DNA of 64,000 nucleotides from Galeopsis tetrahit (lineage: Eukaryota > Streptophyta > Magnoliopsida > Lamiales > Lamiaceae). Under the pieces are notes generated by a model, which was not told the origin of the DNA, did no database searches, and worked only from the letters and a program-made list of their open reading frames with translations. Positions 1-11,288 of this stretch are shown in pieces; position 1 is the stretch's first letter; every line of letters begins with the position of its first letter. Position numbers and translations under genes: made by a program. The stretch covers positions 7,950,677-8,014,676 of the forward strand of contig OY776124.1 in assembly GCA_963675135.1 (NCBI GenBank), written 5' to 3'.

Positions 1-1
1 A

Positions 2-1642
2 GAGATGGGAAAATTGCACAACCTGATCCACCTAGGCCTTTCAAGAAACTATCTTTCTGGCTTAATACCTCCTACAATCAAGAATTTGACGCGTCTGGCT
101 CGTCTAATTCTCGACGAAAACAATTTATCAGGAAGAATTCCATACGAAGTTGGGGATCTAAAGATGCTGCAGATTCTTAGCCTATCCGAAAACCATTTCA
201 GTGGACAACTGCCTCAAACACTCTCAAACTTAACCAGTTTGACATTTCTATCCCTTTCACTGAATGATATTTCAGGCAATATTCCCTGGAACACATTTTC
301 TCCCAATCTCGAAACACTTCTTCTCACTGGCAACAATTTCCAGGGAACTTTCCCTGGAAACATTACGAAATTCCAAAACCTTTCCATCATAAACCTTGCA
401 AAAAACCAGCTTTCAGGTCCAATCCCCGACGACATTGGAAACCTGTCGCGTTTATATTCGATCATACTCTACTCCAACAAGCTCACCGGACATCTCCCGT
501 TGTCCATTTGCAACCTGAAATCCCTCGAAGTCCTGTACGTGTCGAACAACACTTTAGAAGGAACTATCCCAACTTGCCTAGGAAACATGTCTGAAACGCT
601 AAGAATCTTGATCCTGGATTTCAACAGGTTTCATGGCCACATCCCTGACACATTCAAGAAACGCTGTGTACTAGAATGCCTTAACCTGAGTGGCAATAAG
701 TTGGATGGAACATTGCCCCGTTCGCTTTCGAATTGTCAAGGATTACAGATTCTTAACGTTGGAAATAACAACATTAAAGATGTGTTTCCTGTCTGGATGG
801 AAACTCTGCCTCAGGTCCAAGTCCTCTGCCTCAAGTCAAATAAATTCCATGGGACGATTTTGCCCTTGTCGTCGACGCCTCCCTTTCCCATGTTGCAATA
901 CTTTGTAACATCTGATAATGAGTTCACAGGGCCATTGCCTGTGGATTATTTCACCAAATTGGGAGCCATGATGAATCAGACCAAACTAAGAGATTGGTCT
1001 AATTGGCCTTACAAGGAATCAGTGGTAATAGTTCTAAAAGGTGTGACTTATTCATTGGAAAAAGTAAAAAGAATTTATACTGTAGTTGATTTTTCCAAGA
1101 ACAAATTTGATGGAAATATTCCACATTTGATTGGAAATCTCAATTTTTTAATGATACTAAACTTGTCACATAACAACCTTGATGGAAAAATCCCTGAATC
1201 TTTTGGAAAGGTTACGTCCCTCGATTCCTTGGATCTTTCGTATAACCGATTAGTTGGGGAAATTCCAGGGACGTTGGCGAGCCTGACTTTCCTTTCGGAT
1301 TTGAACCTCTCGTATAATCATCTTGTCGGGATGATACCTCAGTCGAACCAGTTTCACACATTTGACAACTCGTCGTATGTAGGAAACCCGGGATTGTGTG
1401 GATTTCCGTTGACAGGTTGTGAAGATGTCGAAGCTTCAACACGAGAAGACGAGGAGGAGGACGAGGATGACGATTTTCTTAAGGGAATAATTTGGGAAGT
1501 TGTTGTTATGGGGTATGGATGTGGGTTGTTATTTGGGACCATAGGTGGTTGTTTCATTATGTTTTGTATTAGGCCTAAATGGTTTGAGAATATTTTCCTT
1601 CGTATTGCAGATGTTGTACGACCAAGAAATTGTAAAAGTTGA
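2..1642 (+). CDS. RLP-A: LRR receptor-like protein, 3' part (5' end outside window)
   Basis: About 546 residues are visible and the frame is open to the left edge, so the true start and signal peptide lie outside. Seen: about thirteen LRRs of the plant extracellular type (LxxLxxLxLxxNxLxGxIPxxIGNL), then an island that interrupts the repeats (around residues 315-355, with the segment VIVLKGVTYS), four more repeats, the cap motif NPGLCGFPLTGC, an acidic run EDEEEDEDDDF, one membrane span (about 500-522) and a short tail starting RPKW. There is no kinase domain. Known for the family: RLPs sit in the plasma membrane and signal through SOBIR1/BAK1-type kinases as immune or developmental receptors. 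The sequence matches exon 3 of RLP-B (52728-55638) closely, so two upstream exons are expected outside the window. The ligand cannot be inferred. Confidence 0.9.
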   Translation, partial: EMGKLHNLIHLGLSRNYLSGLIPPTIKNLTRLARLILDENNLSGRIPYEVGDLKMLQILSLSENHFSGQLPQTLSNLTSLTFLSLSLNDISGNIPWNTFSPNLETLLLTGNNFQGTFPGNITKFQNLSIINLAKNQLSGPIPDDIGNLSRLYSIILYSNKLTGHLPLSICNLKSLEVLYVSNNTLEGTIPTCLGNMSETLRILILDFNRFHGHIPDTFKKRCVLECLNLSGNKLDGTLPRSLSNCQGLQILNVGNNNIKDVFPVWMETLPQVQVLCLKSNKFHGTILPLSSTPPFPMLQYFVTSDNEFTGPLPVDYFTKLGAMMNQTKLRDWSNWPYKESVVIVLKGVTYSLEKVKRIYTVVDFSKNKFDGNIPHLIGNLNFLMILNLSHNNLDGKIPESFGKVTSLDSLDLSYNRLVGEIPGTLASLTFLSDLNLSYNHLVGMIPQSNQFHTFDNSSYVGNPGLCGFPLTGCEDVEASTREDEEEDEDDDFLKGIIWEVVVMGYGCGLLFGTIGGCFIMFCIRPKWFENIFLRIADVVRPRNCKS

Positions 1643-1786
1643 AGTTATCTATTAATTTGATATTATTAGTAGTGTTATTATTATACATTGTAAAATATAT
1701 ATCTCGTATATTCGTATAAAAAATGATTCTGACAAGGCACGTAAGTTTGGTCATATCGATCTCTTACAAACTTATATGTATTTTTA
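1643..1786. other. RLP-A 3' flank, no gene
   Basis: AT-rich downstream sequence, presumably 3' UTR and terminator. No further coding signal seen. Confidence 0.5.
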
Positions 1787-2651
1787 GAAAATATCGATTT
1801 AGTCCTATAATTTAGGTTGAGTCCAACTTTATTCTATAACTTTACATTTTTTCAATTGTAGCCATGAATGTATCAATTTTAATCCTGTAACTTGCACTTT
1901 CTCAATTTTAGTCCTAATGAATCAATTTTAGGAGAAAAACAAAATTATTTACGACTCGATTTTCACTTTTTTGAAAAACGTCCCAAAAAATATGAAAATT
2001 TAATTTACGTCTCATAATTTTGTAACTTGATTAATCCGCGTCCAATTTTTGCTATAGAAAATATAACGATATCATTTCACTCACACTTTTGTTACGTACG
2101 CATAAAAATCATGGTTAACCAACGAAAATTAGAACATAACCAAGCTTGACTTGTATAGTGTGGAAAAAACAATGACCATGTGCATTAAAAAATAATTACA
2201 AGTCACTATTTACAATTTGCAGAATAAAGAAAATGACGTAAATTAACCAACTTACGGAATTATGTGATGTAAATAAAGAAATTAGGACGTTTTTAAAAAA
2301 AGGTTAAAGTTACTGTATGTAAATATTTTTTTCTCGTTATTGGACATAGAAAGACAAAAATTGTACGTAAATTAACCAATTTAAGAAATTATGGGACATA
2401 AATGATTTATTTTTTTGGGACGTATTTTTTTAAAAAAATGTGAAAGTTACTAGACCTAAATAAAAATTTTCTCCAATTTTAGTGCAAAGTTACATGACTA
2501 AAAAAAAAAACAAAGTTACAGGAATAAAATTGAGTTTTGCTTAAGTTACAAGACTAAAATTTATACCTTCAGGACTACAATAAAAAAAATGTAAAATTAC
2601 AGGATTAAAGTTGGACAAGTCCTGAATTATAGAATTAAAATTGATATTTTC
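1787..2651. mobile_element. Long-TIR non-autonomous DNA transposon (Mutator-like guess)
   Basis: The two ends are long imperfect inverted repeats of roughly 120 bp. The left end begins GAAAATATCGATTTAGTCC; the reverse complement of the right end begins GAAAATATCAATTTTAATTC and continues in parallel through CAACTTTA and TTTACATTTTTT. A second inner inverted pair surrounds the motif ACGTCCCAAAAAA. No coding capacity. I found no clean target-site duplication, so the family is inferred from the long TIRs alone. Confidence 0.55.
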
Positions 2652-2746
2652 TCTTTTATATTTCGAGAAATTTTATTTTTTGTCCTTAAAGTTTGAGTAA
2701 TTTCAAAATAAATATTTTAAGTTTTAACATCACAAAATACATTATA

Positions 2747-3019
2747 CTCCCTCCGTTGCGGGATGACTTGCAACGTTTGATCAACACACTTTTTAAGAAA
2801 ATGAGATTTAGTGGTTGGTGGTGTTAGATAAAAAAAATGGTATTTTAGGTGATTTGGTGAGGTGTAAAGTAAAATATATTAAAAAATGAGTGACAATTTT
2901 GAAAATATAATAATGTTGGAAGGGTGTTAATTTTGTGGGTATTTCCATATTAAGAGAGTGCAAATAATCTTGGACGTCTCAATAAGAAAAGTGTGCAAGT
3001 AATCACGGGACGGAGGGAG
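2747..3019. mobile_element. Stowaway-type MITE
   Basis: 273 bp flanked by TA on both sides (2745-2746 and 3020-3021). The left terminus is CTCCCTCCGTTGCGGGATGA and the right terminus reads CTCCCTCCGTCCCGTGATTA on the other strand. TA duplication plus CTCCCTCCGT ends is the Tc1/mariner (Stowaway) signature of plant genomes. Confidence 0.9.
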
Positions 3020-3084
3020 TATATCTTATTATTTTAGTCCCTTTTTAGCCAATTTCAGTCCTCTAAGTTTTAAGGCAAAAACTT

Positions 3085-3348
3085 GCGTGAGACCGTCTCA
3101 CGGATATTTTTCAGTGAGACGGATCCTTTTAACCCATATTTCAAAATTTTGGGTAGGATAATCCATATTTTTTTTCCAGATTTTAGTTTGTAAAAAAAAT
3201 GATAATGTTTAAGTAAAAAGTGATAATATTTTTAATAAAAGTGACTGTCACTTTTTACTTAAACACTATCACTTTTTGTTCAAACATTATCACTTTTTAT
3301 ATATGAGGCCCGTCTCACGGATCTCTTTCTGTGAGACAGTCTCACCCA
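3085..3348. mobile_element. MITE-like inverted-repeat element with GTGAGAC palindromic ends
   Basis: Starts GCGTGAGACCGTCTCACGG and ends, on the other strand, GGGTGAGACTGTCTCACAG. Each end is itself palindromic, so each can fold alone or with the other. The interior has inverted copies of AGTAAAAAGTGATAAT. No coding sequence and no clear target-site duplication. Confidence 0.5.
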
Positions 3349-3368
3349 AGACTAACCCAAGTTTTAAT

Positions 3369-3939
3369 TCACCAAAAAATGTTAAACTCGTCGAAAGTTT
3401 TGGAGGCTCCGACCAAATGCCTAATTTTGGTCCTTTAATTACATTAAAATCTAAAAAATAATGTTTTTTATTATACAATTTTTAAAAAACATCATTGAAA
3501 TATTTTTAAAAATTCAATAAAAACTAAACAAATCTGAAATATGTAAAACTTATAATAATAAATCCTAAAGTGGTTAGAGCACCACTACCTAGGCTCTTCG
3601 AGTCATGGGGAGGGGAAAAAGGGATGGGTATTTAACTTCCATCAAAAAAAAAATCCTAAAAATTATATTAATTAAAAATATAAAAATAACTGAAATATAA
3701 AAAAATATATAAAAAAAATATACTAAAATTTGAAATTATATTAAAAAAAAAAAAAAACCCTCCCCCAATCACTGAAATTAAAATAAAAAAAATCGTATTT
3801 TAAACAAATATATATGCTATTATTTTGCTAAAATGCATATTTATTTAAAATTATAAAATAATTTTCATATTTTAGTTGGTTGATTATTTAATTGTTTTAT
3901 ATAATTTTTGTACTTTCCCCATTTATGTAGTTTTATTTC

Positions 3940-3976
<37 letters not shown>

Positions 3977-4122
3977 AATGATGTTTTATAAAAATATACA
4001 ATAAAAATCAATATATATGTTTTCAAATTTTATCAAAATTTTTAGATTTTAGTATATTTAAAGGACCAAAATTGAACATTTGGTCGGAGACCCAAAATTT
4101 TCGACGAGTTAACATTTTTCGG
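3369..4122. mobile_element. Long inverted-repeat element (about 150-bp arms), AT-rich core
   Basis: The segment 3369-3512 and the reverse complement of 3972-4122 match over most of their length, sharing AAAAATGTTAA, ACTCGTCGAAA, CTCCGACCAAATG, ATTTTGGTCCTTTAA and ACATCATT in order. The core holds a SINE head (3563-3652), poly-A stretches and a (TA)n run near 3944-3972. No coding region and no target-site duplication found. Likely a non-autonomous TIR or foldback element. Confidence 0.5.
3563..3652 (+). repeat. tRNA-derived SINE fragment
   Basis: TAAAGTGGTTAGAGCACC resembles a pol III A box region and TCTTCGAGTC (3595-3604) a degenerate B box; a poly-A tract follows. The same head (TGGTTAGA.CACCACTACCTAGGCT) recurs at 60333-60410 with a better B box. 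Confidence 0.5.
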
Positions 4123-4256
4123 TATTATAAATAAATTTCACTCTCCAAAATCTCTAATAAAAACTAGAGATTTCAACGGATTCTCAAAACACCCTGAAGA
4201 CGAAAGGTCAGAAGAAAAAAAAATCTTTTGTTGTTCTTCTAACAAAGGTACTATAC

Positions 4257-4356
4257 AAATCTATGGGGAATGTCCTGATTATGAGGACTTGAAAATTGTG
4301 GTGTTGTAGGAAAAAACACCATTGGATTGGGTAGTGGTACTGATGCAAGGACATTA
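4257..4356 (+). pseudogene. Left half of a MYB/SANT-like gene split by the CACTA element
   Basis: The last 50 bases before the transposon encode GKNTIGLGSGTDARTL in the frame that continues at 12110 (GDDENRDV...). Just upstream, another frame reads CPDYEDLKIVV, as in the hinge after the MYB/SANT-like domain of plant PIF/Harbinger-associated and L10-interacting MYB-type proteins (recognition by pattern only). The two upstream frames do not join cleanly near 4306, so there is a frameshift. The exact family needs a database search. Confidence 0.4.
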
Positions 4357-4369
4357 CACCACAAAATAA

Positions 4370-4795
4370 TGTGAAAATGGCATCGGGGAAGGCATCGGAT
4401 CTGCCGTCCCCAAAGATGAAGGCAACGACAAAGGGGACGGCAGTGTGCCGATGCCAATATGCTCGATGCCATTTAAATGGCATCGGATTTGGGGAAAACC
4501 GTTGCCTTTTGGCATTGGCAGGTCGCCCCCAAAGATGAAGGCAACGACAAAGGGGACGGCAGTGTGCCGATGCCAATATGCTCGATGCCATTTAAATGGC
4601 ATCGGATTTGGGGAAAACCGTTGCCTTTTGGCATTGGCAGGTCGCCGTTATCAAATGGCATCGGGGCCCACTGCCGATGCCATTTTGCATCGGGGACAGC
4701 CGATGCCATTTCGCATCGGGGAAAGCGCCGTTACCAAATAGCATCGGGGCCACTGCCGTTACCAAATGGCATCGGGCCCACTGCCGATGCCTTTT
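4370..4795. repeat. CACTA left sub-terminal repeats, with a 119-bp tandem duplication
   Basis: Many short GGCATCGG / CCGATGCC units in direct and inverted order. A 119-bp block starting CAAAGATGAAGGCAACGAC is tandemly repeated (about 4409-4527 and 4528-4646). GC content is much higher than the surroundings. Apparent open frames here on both strands are by-products of the repeat, not genes. Confidence 0.85.
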
Positions 4796-4805
4796 TATTA
4801 AAATT

Positions 4806-4990
4806 TAAAAAAGGCGAATCTGGGTTTCGAACCTAGGTCGATAGGCCACCAACACCCACCCCCACCGCTGGGCCACCCCATTTTTCGGAAATCTGGCCAT
4901 TTTTGCGAATTGTGGGGTTCGAACTCGGGACCTCGCGGTCTCGAAGGCTTTTTAGCGCCCCCTGTGTGCCGTTTAGGCTAGGAGCTTTTA
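4806..4990 (-). repeat. Two tandem tRNA-like (SINE/pol III) heads inside the CACTA left end
   Basis: On the minus strand the first unit has A box TGGCCCAGCGG (4875-4865) and B box GGTTCGAAACCC (4833-4822), both fitting the eukaryotic tRNA consensus. The second has TAGCCTAAACGG (4980-4969) and AGTTCGAACCCC (4925-4914). Both point the same way, outwards toward the left terminus. Neither folds obviously into a full tRNA cloverleaf, so I call them SINE or tRNA-relic heads rather than tRNA genes. Confidence 0.6.
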
Positions 4991-5056
4991 GTGTACATGT
5001 TGTGAATGCAATTAATATATATTCAATTTAATTTGAGTTTTTAATTCTTTAATTAA

Positions 5057-5413
5057 TTCAATTCATTCTAACTTTAATTGTTGCTTATTAAATTATTTAT
5101 CAAAGCATATCATAATTATTTCTAAATTATGTTTTTCAAATTAACTAAATTATGTTTTTCAAATTAAATAGTTTATTTACGGTATCAATTCACACTATTT
5201 AAATTTATTCTAATCCTCAATTTACATCATTTAAATTCAATCCATTCTAACTTTAATTGTTGCTTATTAAATTATTTATCAAAGCATATCATAATTATTT
5301 CTAAATTATGTTTTTCAAATTAACTAAATTATGTTTTTCAAATTAAATAATTTATTTACGGTATCAATTCACACTATTTAAATTTATTCTAATCCTCAAT
5401 TTACAACATTTAA
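5057..5413. repeat. 179-bp tandem duplication, AT-rich
   Basis: Two near-identical copies (about 5057-5235 and 5236-5413) starting near CATTCTAACTTTAATTG, followed by a decayed partial copy to about 5440. The stretch 4991-5768 has no gene; it is the 3' flank of the TNP1-like gene. Confidence 0.8.
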
Positions 5414-5768
5414 ATTCATTCTAATTTTTTATTTCACAACATTATAATTACATACAACATTGAATATAATTATTTTCACTTATACATTTAAATTTATTCT
5501 AATCACATAATTTAAATTCATTCTAGTTTTCAATTCACAACATTAAATATATATAATTATTTTCACTTATCCATATAATTAAAAATATTTTCATCTATTA
5601 TAAAATTATTCTCTAGTTCATTTTCAATTAAAATAACATCATATCATAAACAACATAATTATAATTATAATCATAATTAGCATGTTCACGTCAATTAAAA
5701 TAAAAATTAATCATCAACGTCAATGTAATATAATAACATCACACGTAACAAAGTAATATAAAAATGTA

Positions 5769-7477
5769 TCACTCCTCATCACCACCACCATCATCCTCAG
5801 TATCATCCCGATCCTGAACGTTGTGCGACGCCCCCGACGGCCTCGGCGGCCTCGGCTCCCCACCCATCCCACCCATCTGTCCCATCATCAATGTAAGCTG
5901 GTCCTGAAACTCCTTGCGTAAGCGCTCCTCCTGCTGCCGCATTTGTTCCACTAAGCGCTGCTCTCTATCTTCATTGACTCTCCGTTCTTCAGCAATAGCA
6001 TTGTTCATGTCTTCCTGGGTGAATCGTCCATAAGCCGTACCACTTGACGTCTCGCCAGGACCGGAGGAGACCCGTCTGTTCTTGCCTACTTGTCCAAGGC
6101 CCCTAACACGTCCATGAGACCTGCCGACCTTCTTCACGTACAGTTCAGACATATCGAGTATAGGTGGGGCCTGGGAACCATCCTCTGAACTAGGTTCATC
6201 TGACGGATCTCTTGTAGTATTATTGGTGAACTCGTCATGTATCTGGTCCTATACGTGCACATTTAAAAGTGGGTTAATACATTTTCAAGTACAATTAAAT
6301 ATATATTTGTTATATAATGTAATGTATATATATATATATATGTACACACTTACAAGTATATCACCCATATAGCCACAAGTGTATGTCCCGTTTTCATAAC
6401 GGTGGTAATATTCAACTATCTCCCAGTCGTATGCAGGGCGTCCCATCCTCTCCTCCTGTATTTTGAATCGAAGACATATACGAATAAATAAACTAAATAA
6501 TTAACTAAAATTAATTATATATAATTGACCACAAATACTTACAATGCGCCGTGCGACCTCTGCTGCTCCACGAGCTCCGCCTTTATGAGTACCATGGCCA
6601 GTACCCGGACCTTCAGGCTCGGATAAGCGGTTCTTACGAGCCTGCTCGCTCTTCTTAATTGTTTCGGGATTGTTCCAGTGACGAACTAAGGAGTTCCAAA
6701 CATTCACATCCCACAACGGCCTCTTGTTATCCCTTACCCACGCTTTCTTGATTTTTGATAACATGTTAATGTACCGAGTTGCAGTTCTTTGAAGAAAGAG
6801 TCTGTACACCTCTGTAGAAGATGTGGCTTCAGGGTCCCACCTGACCTCGGTCTGCAAAAAAAAATTAATTAACGAAGTAATATACCACAAAATGTAAAGT
6901 TATTTTATACCTGGAATGTATCCCACCACCGCTGTACCGTGCCGGGTGATACCATAGCCCAGGCGTGTGCACCAAGCTCCATATTCCGGTACATTATCGA
7001 TCTGATCGTCCTCGAAATTAAATTTGAAGGCATCAACCTGTTACACGTATTTTATAATAAATAAAAAATTATTAATAAACATGTTATACATACGTCTAAT
7101 GAAATTTAAATATAATATACTTACGTATCCCGGTAGATAAATAGTCGGATGCGACTGTCGGGTGCATCAGTCGACATGCTGGCCTGTGTCCCGACAAACG
7201 GATGTCTAACTGGCGAATGTATCGGTGGAGGGGATTGTTCCTGTGGATGTGGAACCATATGAGGCAACTGAGGCACCTGAGTGTAATAGGAATTAGGGTT
7301 CATTCCGGGCATCTGGGGCAACATTATCCCAGTCATATCGGGCATATACAAACCCTGTGGTATCTGCACAGTCGGTGTCTCATCCACCGGCTCTCCTCTA
7401 CCTCTACCTCTACCTCGCTCCTGTCCAGAAGAACCCTGACCAGAGCCATATCCAGAACCATGTCGACGACCACTCAT
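5769..7477 (-). CDS. CACTA accessory gene, TNP1/Ptta-like (plant transposase family 24), multi-exon
   Basis: At least five exons, read right to left. Exon 1 (7477 to about 7125) encodes a low-complexity Gly/Arg/Pro-rich N-terminus starting MSGRRHGSGYGSG and ends at a strong donor GTAAGT. Exon 2 (about 7038-6912) contains GTVQRWWDTFQ. Exon 3 (about 6854-6541) contains RTATRYINMLSKIKKAW and WNNPETIKKSEQARKNR, typical of the Ptta/En/Spm family. A short exon near 6457-6354 contains GRPAYDWEIVEYYHRYENG. The last exon (about 6250-5769) has a Glu/Arg/Gln coiled coil (RQQEERLRKEFQDQL) and an acidic end. Known role of such proteins: binding the sub-terminal repeats to assist transposition. Exon edges other than the exon 1 donor are estimates; no stop was noticed inside the exons. 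Confidence 0.75.
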
Positions 7478-7662
7478 CTGTCAAAATGAACATTAAAACA
7501 TTATTAACATTGAACATTGTAACAATTAAAAAAATTATATATGAACATCACTGTAACGATTATTGGTGAACTCTAAATAAGGAATATAATTAAGGAATTA
7601 ATATTTAGATAACACTGTCTAACAATTAATATTTAGATAACATAGTCTAACAATTAACAACA

Positions 7663-10600
7663 TCATTCATCTTCATCATCTTCATCTTCAGCTTCATCTT
7701 CGTCGTCTTCTTCTCCGTCTTCTTCTCCGTCTTCTTCTTCATCTTCTTCATACTCTGCCATTTCCATCATTGTACCGGTGTCATCAGTTAACATGACAGG
7801 ATCATCATCTACTTGCACAATCATTTGAGTCTCTATGTTATCCTCTTGCCACGCGGGAACTTCATCTTCAGTAGTATCTTTTGCATCCACCAAGTATCTC
7901 GGTTTGACTTTGCAGACAAATATCCAATCAGTACGGGATCCGGGGTATGGACAATAGTAGACTTGTGTGGCTTGACTTGCTAGTACGAATGGATCGTATC
8001 GGCCGTAAGATCGCCTCTGATTAAGCTCCACGAGCTTGTAGTTAGGATGAACTTTTGTCCCATTGTTTGAGGGATCAAACCACTGACACTTGAACAAAAC
8101 CACTTTCTTCTCGTGGTACCCCTGATAGTCCAATTCGACTACTTCCTCGAGTTTCCCATATAAATCTTCCTCATCCGCGTCATAGTTTTTTCCCTTGATA
8201 CAAACCCCACTGTTTGATGTTGCTCTAGATGCACCATAAAAATACCCTACGTACGTAAGAACTTGACCAGACGGACCGACCGAAAGATCGTATAAAAACC
8301 TGTTCTCGACGCGATTTATCTTCACCTATATATATATAAGCCGAATGAATGTGAGAATTTCTAACCAATGATGGGACCACGACGCAATTTATCGTTATTT
8401 TAAGATAACTTACAATGTCTACAAATCACGACGCAAATCCATCTTGTAGTCTTAAATCTGATTCAGCGGCCGAGAGATTTGGTTGAAGAACTTGAAGTTG
8501 TTGCATGAATAGCCTACGTACGATCGATATAAGATTAATAAGACATGTCAACACTAAGTATTTGATTGACAAACATTTTAGTCGGATTGACTTACTGAAC
8601 ATATGGCTGCACCTCATCACAATTCAACAACACGTACGTATGAGCAACTTTTTTCTCCTCGTCTAAAATCCATATTTTCTTAGGCTTTCCTAATCGTTTG
8701 CCAGGCGCCTTAAATATGGAAAAAGTGCCCTCGACATACTCGTGTACTTCGTCCCGACCATCGTAATTACGAGGTACATTGTGTATCCTTGTCGTAACAT
8801 GGTCCTCGAAATAGTGAGAACAAAACATTGACGCCTCTCTAGTTAAATATGCATTTGCAATCGAAGCTTCAACTCATGCTTTGTTACCCACGCTTAATTT
8901 CAAGGTGCGAAGATACCTGATTAAATTTTAAGAATCGTAAGTTCATATAATTTGAAGAATCGTATGAGAAATTAATTAAATTACCTCTCGTATGGATACA
9001 TCCATCTGTATTGAACTGGACCACACACTTTTGCTTCATATGCAAGGTGCACAGGTAGATGTTCCATAGAGTTGAAGAAGCTGGGTGGAAAGATACGTTC
9101 CAACTTGCACAAGATGATTGGGATATCTGTTTCCAGTCGAGTCATGTTGTCAACTGTGATGGTTGTAGAAGTCAACTCCTTAAAAAATAGACTAAGCTCA
9201 GTGATTGCTTTCCACACAGTGAGCGGCAGAATTTTGTAAAAAGCAATCGGTAGTAGTCTCTGCATAAACACGTGACAATCATGACTCTTCATCCCATACA
9301 ATTTCAATTTCGACCAGTCAATGCAACGGGACATGTTAGACACATATCCATCTGGAAACTTCAACTCACTTATCCACTTACAAACAACATCCTTCTGCTT
9401 CTTATTAAGCGAAAAAGAAGCCTTAGGATACTTTGATGTACGTGGACATTTCTTCAGAGAGGGACGACGACAATAATCATTCAGCTCATCTCTTGATTTA
9501 GACGTGTCCTTTGTTTTCCCCTCCACATTCATCACCGTGTTGAAAACGTTATCAAACACATTTTTCTCAATATGCATCACGTCTAAATTGTGTCGTATCA
9601 ACAAGGTACTCCAATACGGCAACTCCCAGAAAATGCTTTTCCACTTCCACCCTCCAGAAAGTTTTTTGTTGTGAGCCTCAGCACCATCCTCTGTAACCTT
9701 TCTATATCCCAAATGATCAATTTCGTATAGGAGACTTGCACCCGTTCGTATAGGCGGTGGATCATCTGTGACTACTACTCCGGCCATGAATGCAGTTTTA
9801 TTCGTTCGCCACGTGTGATTCGGTGGTAAGAACTTTCGGTGGTTGTCGAACCACGACTGCTTTCGACTTTTATTCAAATAGAATGCATCGGTGTACTCTC
9901 CACAATATGGACAAGCAAGCCTTCCGGCTGTACTCCAACCAGACAACATTGAGTATGCTGGGAAGTCACTAATGGTCCAGATAAGTGCAGCTCACATCAA
10001 AAAGTTTTGCTTTCTAGCAACATCGTAAGTTTTGCACCCCATTTTCCCATAAAAATCTCAAATCTGCTATCAGTGGTTGCAAAAACACATCAGGTTTGTC
10101 CTTCGGACTTTTAGGCCCGGGCACGAGAATCGAAAGAAACATGAATTGATCCTTCATGCATAACCACGGGGGTAGATTGTACGGAGTAAGTATAACTGGC
10201 CATGACGAATATTGTTTTCCCGTCATTCCAAACGGTGCAAAACCGTCTGTGCTCAAGCCCAACCTCACATTCCTAATTTCAGATGCAAAAGCAGGATACG
10301 AACGGTCCAAATGCTTCCAAGCCAGCGAGTCTGTCGGGTGACGCATAACACCAGAGTCATCAGAAGTGCACGAGGCATGCCATGTCATATCCTTCGCAGT
10401 GGCCTTGGACATATACAATCTTTGCAAACGAGGAATTATCGGAAAGTAGAACATCTCCTTAACCGGGTGTTTCTTTTTCAACCGACCATCTACATCAACC
10501 CTATTCGGCTTATACCGTGATCGACCACAAATCTTACAGAAATCTAGTTCGCTGTCTGCACCCCAAAATAACATGCAATTCTGTGCACAACAATCAATCC

Positions 10601-11288
10601 TTTCTACCGGAAGACCCATCCCACTCATCAAATGTTTGGTGTCGTTAAATTTCTTGGGAACCTTATTTTCGGGAGGACAAATCTCACGAATCAACTCAAC
10701 AACCTGATTGTATCCCCTTTCAGACAATCTGTTTTCCGTTTTAATGTTCAACAATCTGGAATTGAATGACAACTGCGAATGAGATTCACAACCAGGATAC
10801 AAGTCTTGGTCCGCTGCACGAAGCATGCCGTAAAATTGTGCCGCATTCTCGTTAGGGGGTTCTTCATTAAGTGCCTCCTCTTCCACGTCGATTCCAAAAT
10901 CAATGTTTGGGCCACCCATTAACTCTTCTACCATAGTGTGGTACGAACTAGGTCCCGCTGGGTCAACGTCATTTGAAGTTGACGCATATTCATTAGTGTT
11001 TTGATACGGACGTGGACCCCAACTCTCTTCCCCGTGATAAATCCAATTATAATAATTCAGTGTAAAACCATTTCGATATAAATGAGATTTCACTTCATTA
11101 GGATCTCTATAAGTTTGATTTCGACATCTAGCTTTCGAACAAGGACACCTAATTTTTCCTTCCCAAATCGAATTCGGATTACTAGTAGCAAATTCAATAA
11201 ATCCATTTATTTCACTAACAAAACCGGGGTTCATAATCCCATTCACTAATCTTGGACTACACATCCAACTACGAATTGAATAATCCAT
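7663..11288 (-). pseudogene. CACTA Tnp2 transposase, disrupted
   Basis: Read right to left from the ATG at 11288: an N-terminal transposase-associated domain with a zinc-binding-like CPCSKARCRN segment, then the Tnp2 core (CKICGRSRYK, LGLSTDGFAPFG), continuing after 9949 with GWSTAGRLACPYCG and LDVMHIEKNVFDN, then a DUF4218-like part (LPVHLAYEAKVCGPVQYRW), an exon at 8950-8592 and a DUF4216-like last exon (8325-7663) with a long Glu/Asp tail. Breaks seen: a one-base insertion near 10030, a TGA replacing a conserved Arg codon at 9992-9994, and another TGA at 8874-8876 inside NKA-VEASI. Both stops look like CGA to TGA changes at CpG. The gene is therefore non-functional as read. Confidence 0.85.

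Noticed and set aside
3944..3972. (TA)n run as a promoter or origin
   Set aside because: Simple microsatellite inside an inverted-repeat element; no gene placed to use it.
4208..4836. Many overlapping open frames on both strands rich in GIG, CHFH and HRAHCRC-like words
   Set aside because: They are readings of the CACTA sub-terminal GGCATCGG repeats; no start context, no domain.
4822..4980. Possible tRNA genes on the minus strand
   Set aside because: A and B boxes are good but no full cloverleaf or acceptor stem could be drawn; treated as SINE/tRNA relics.
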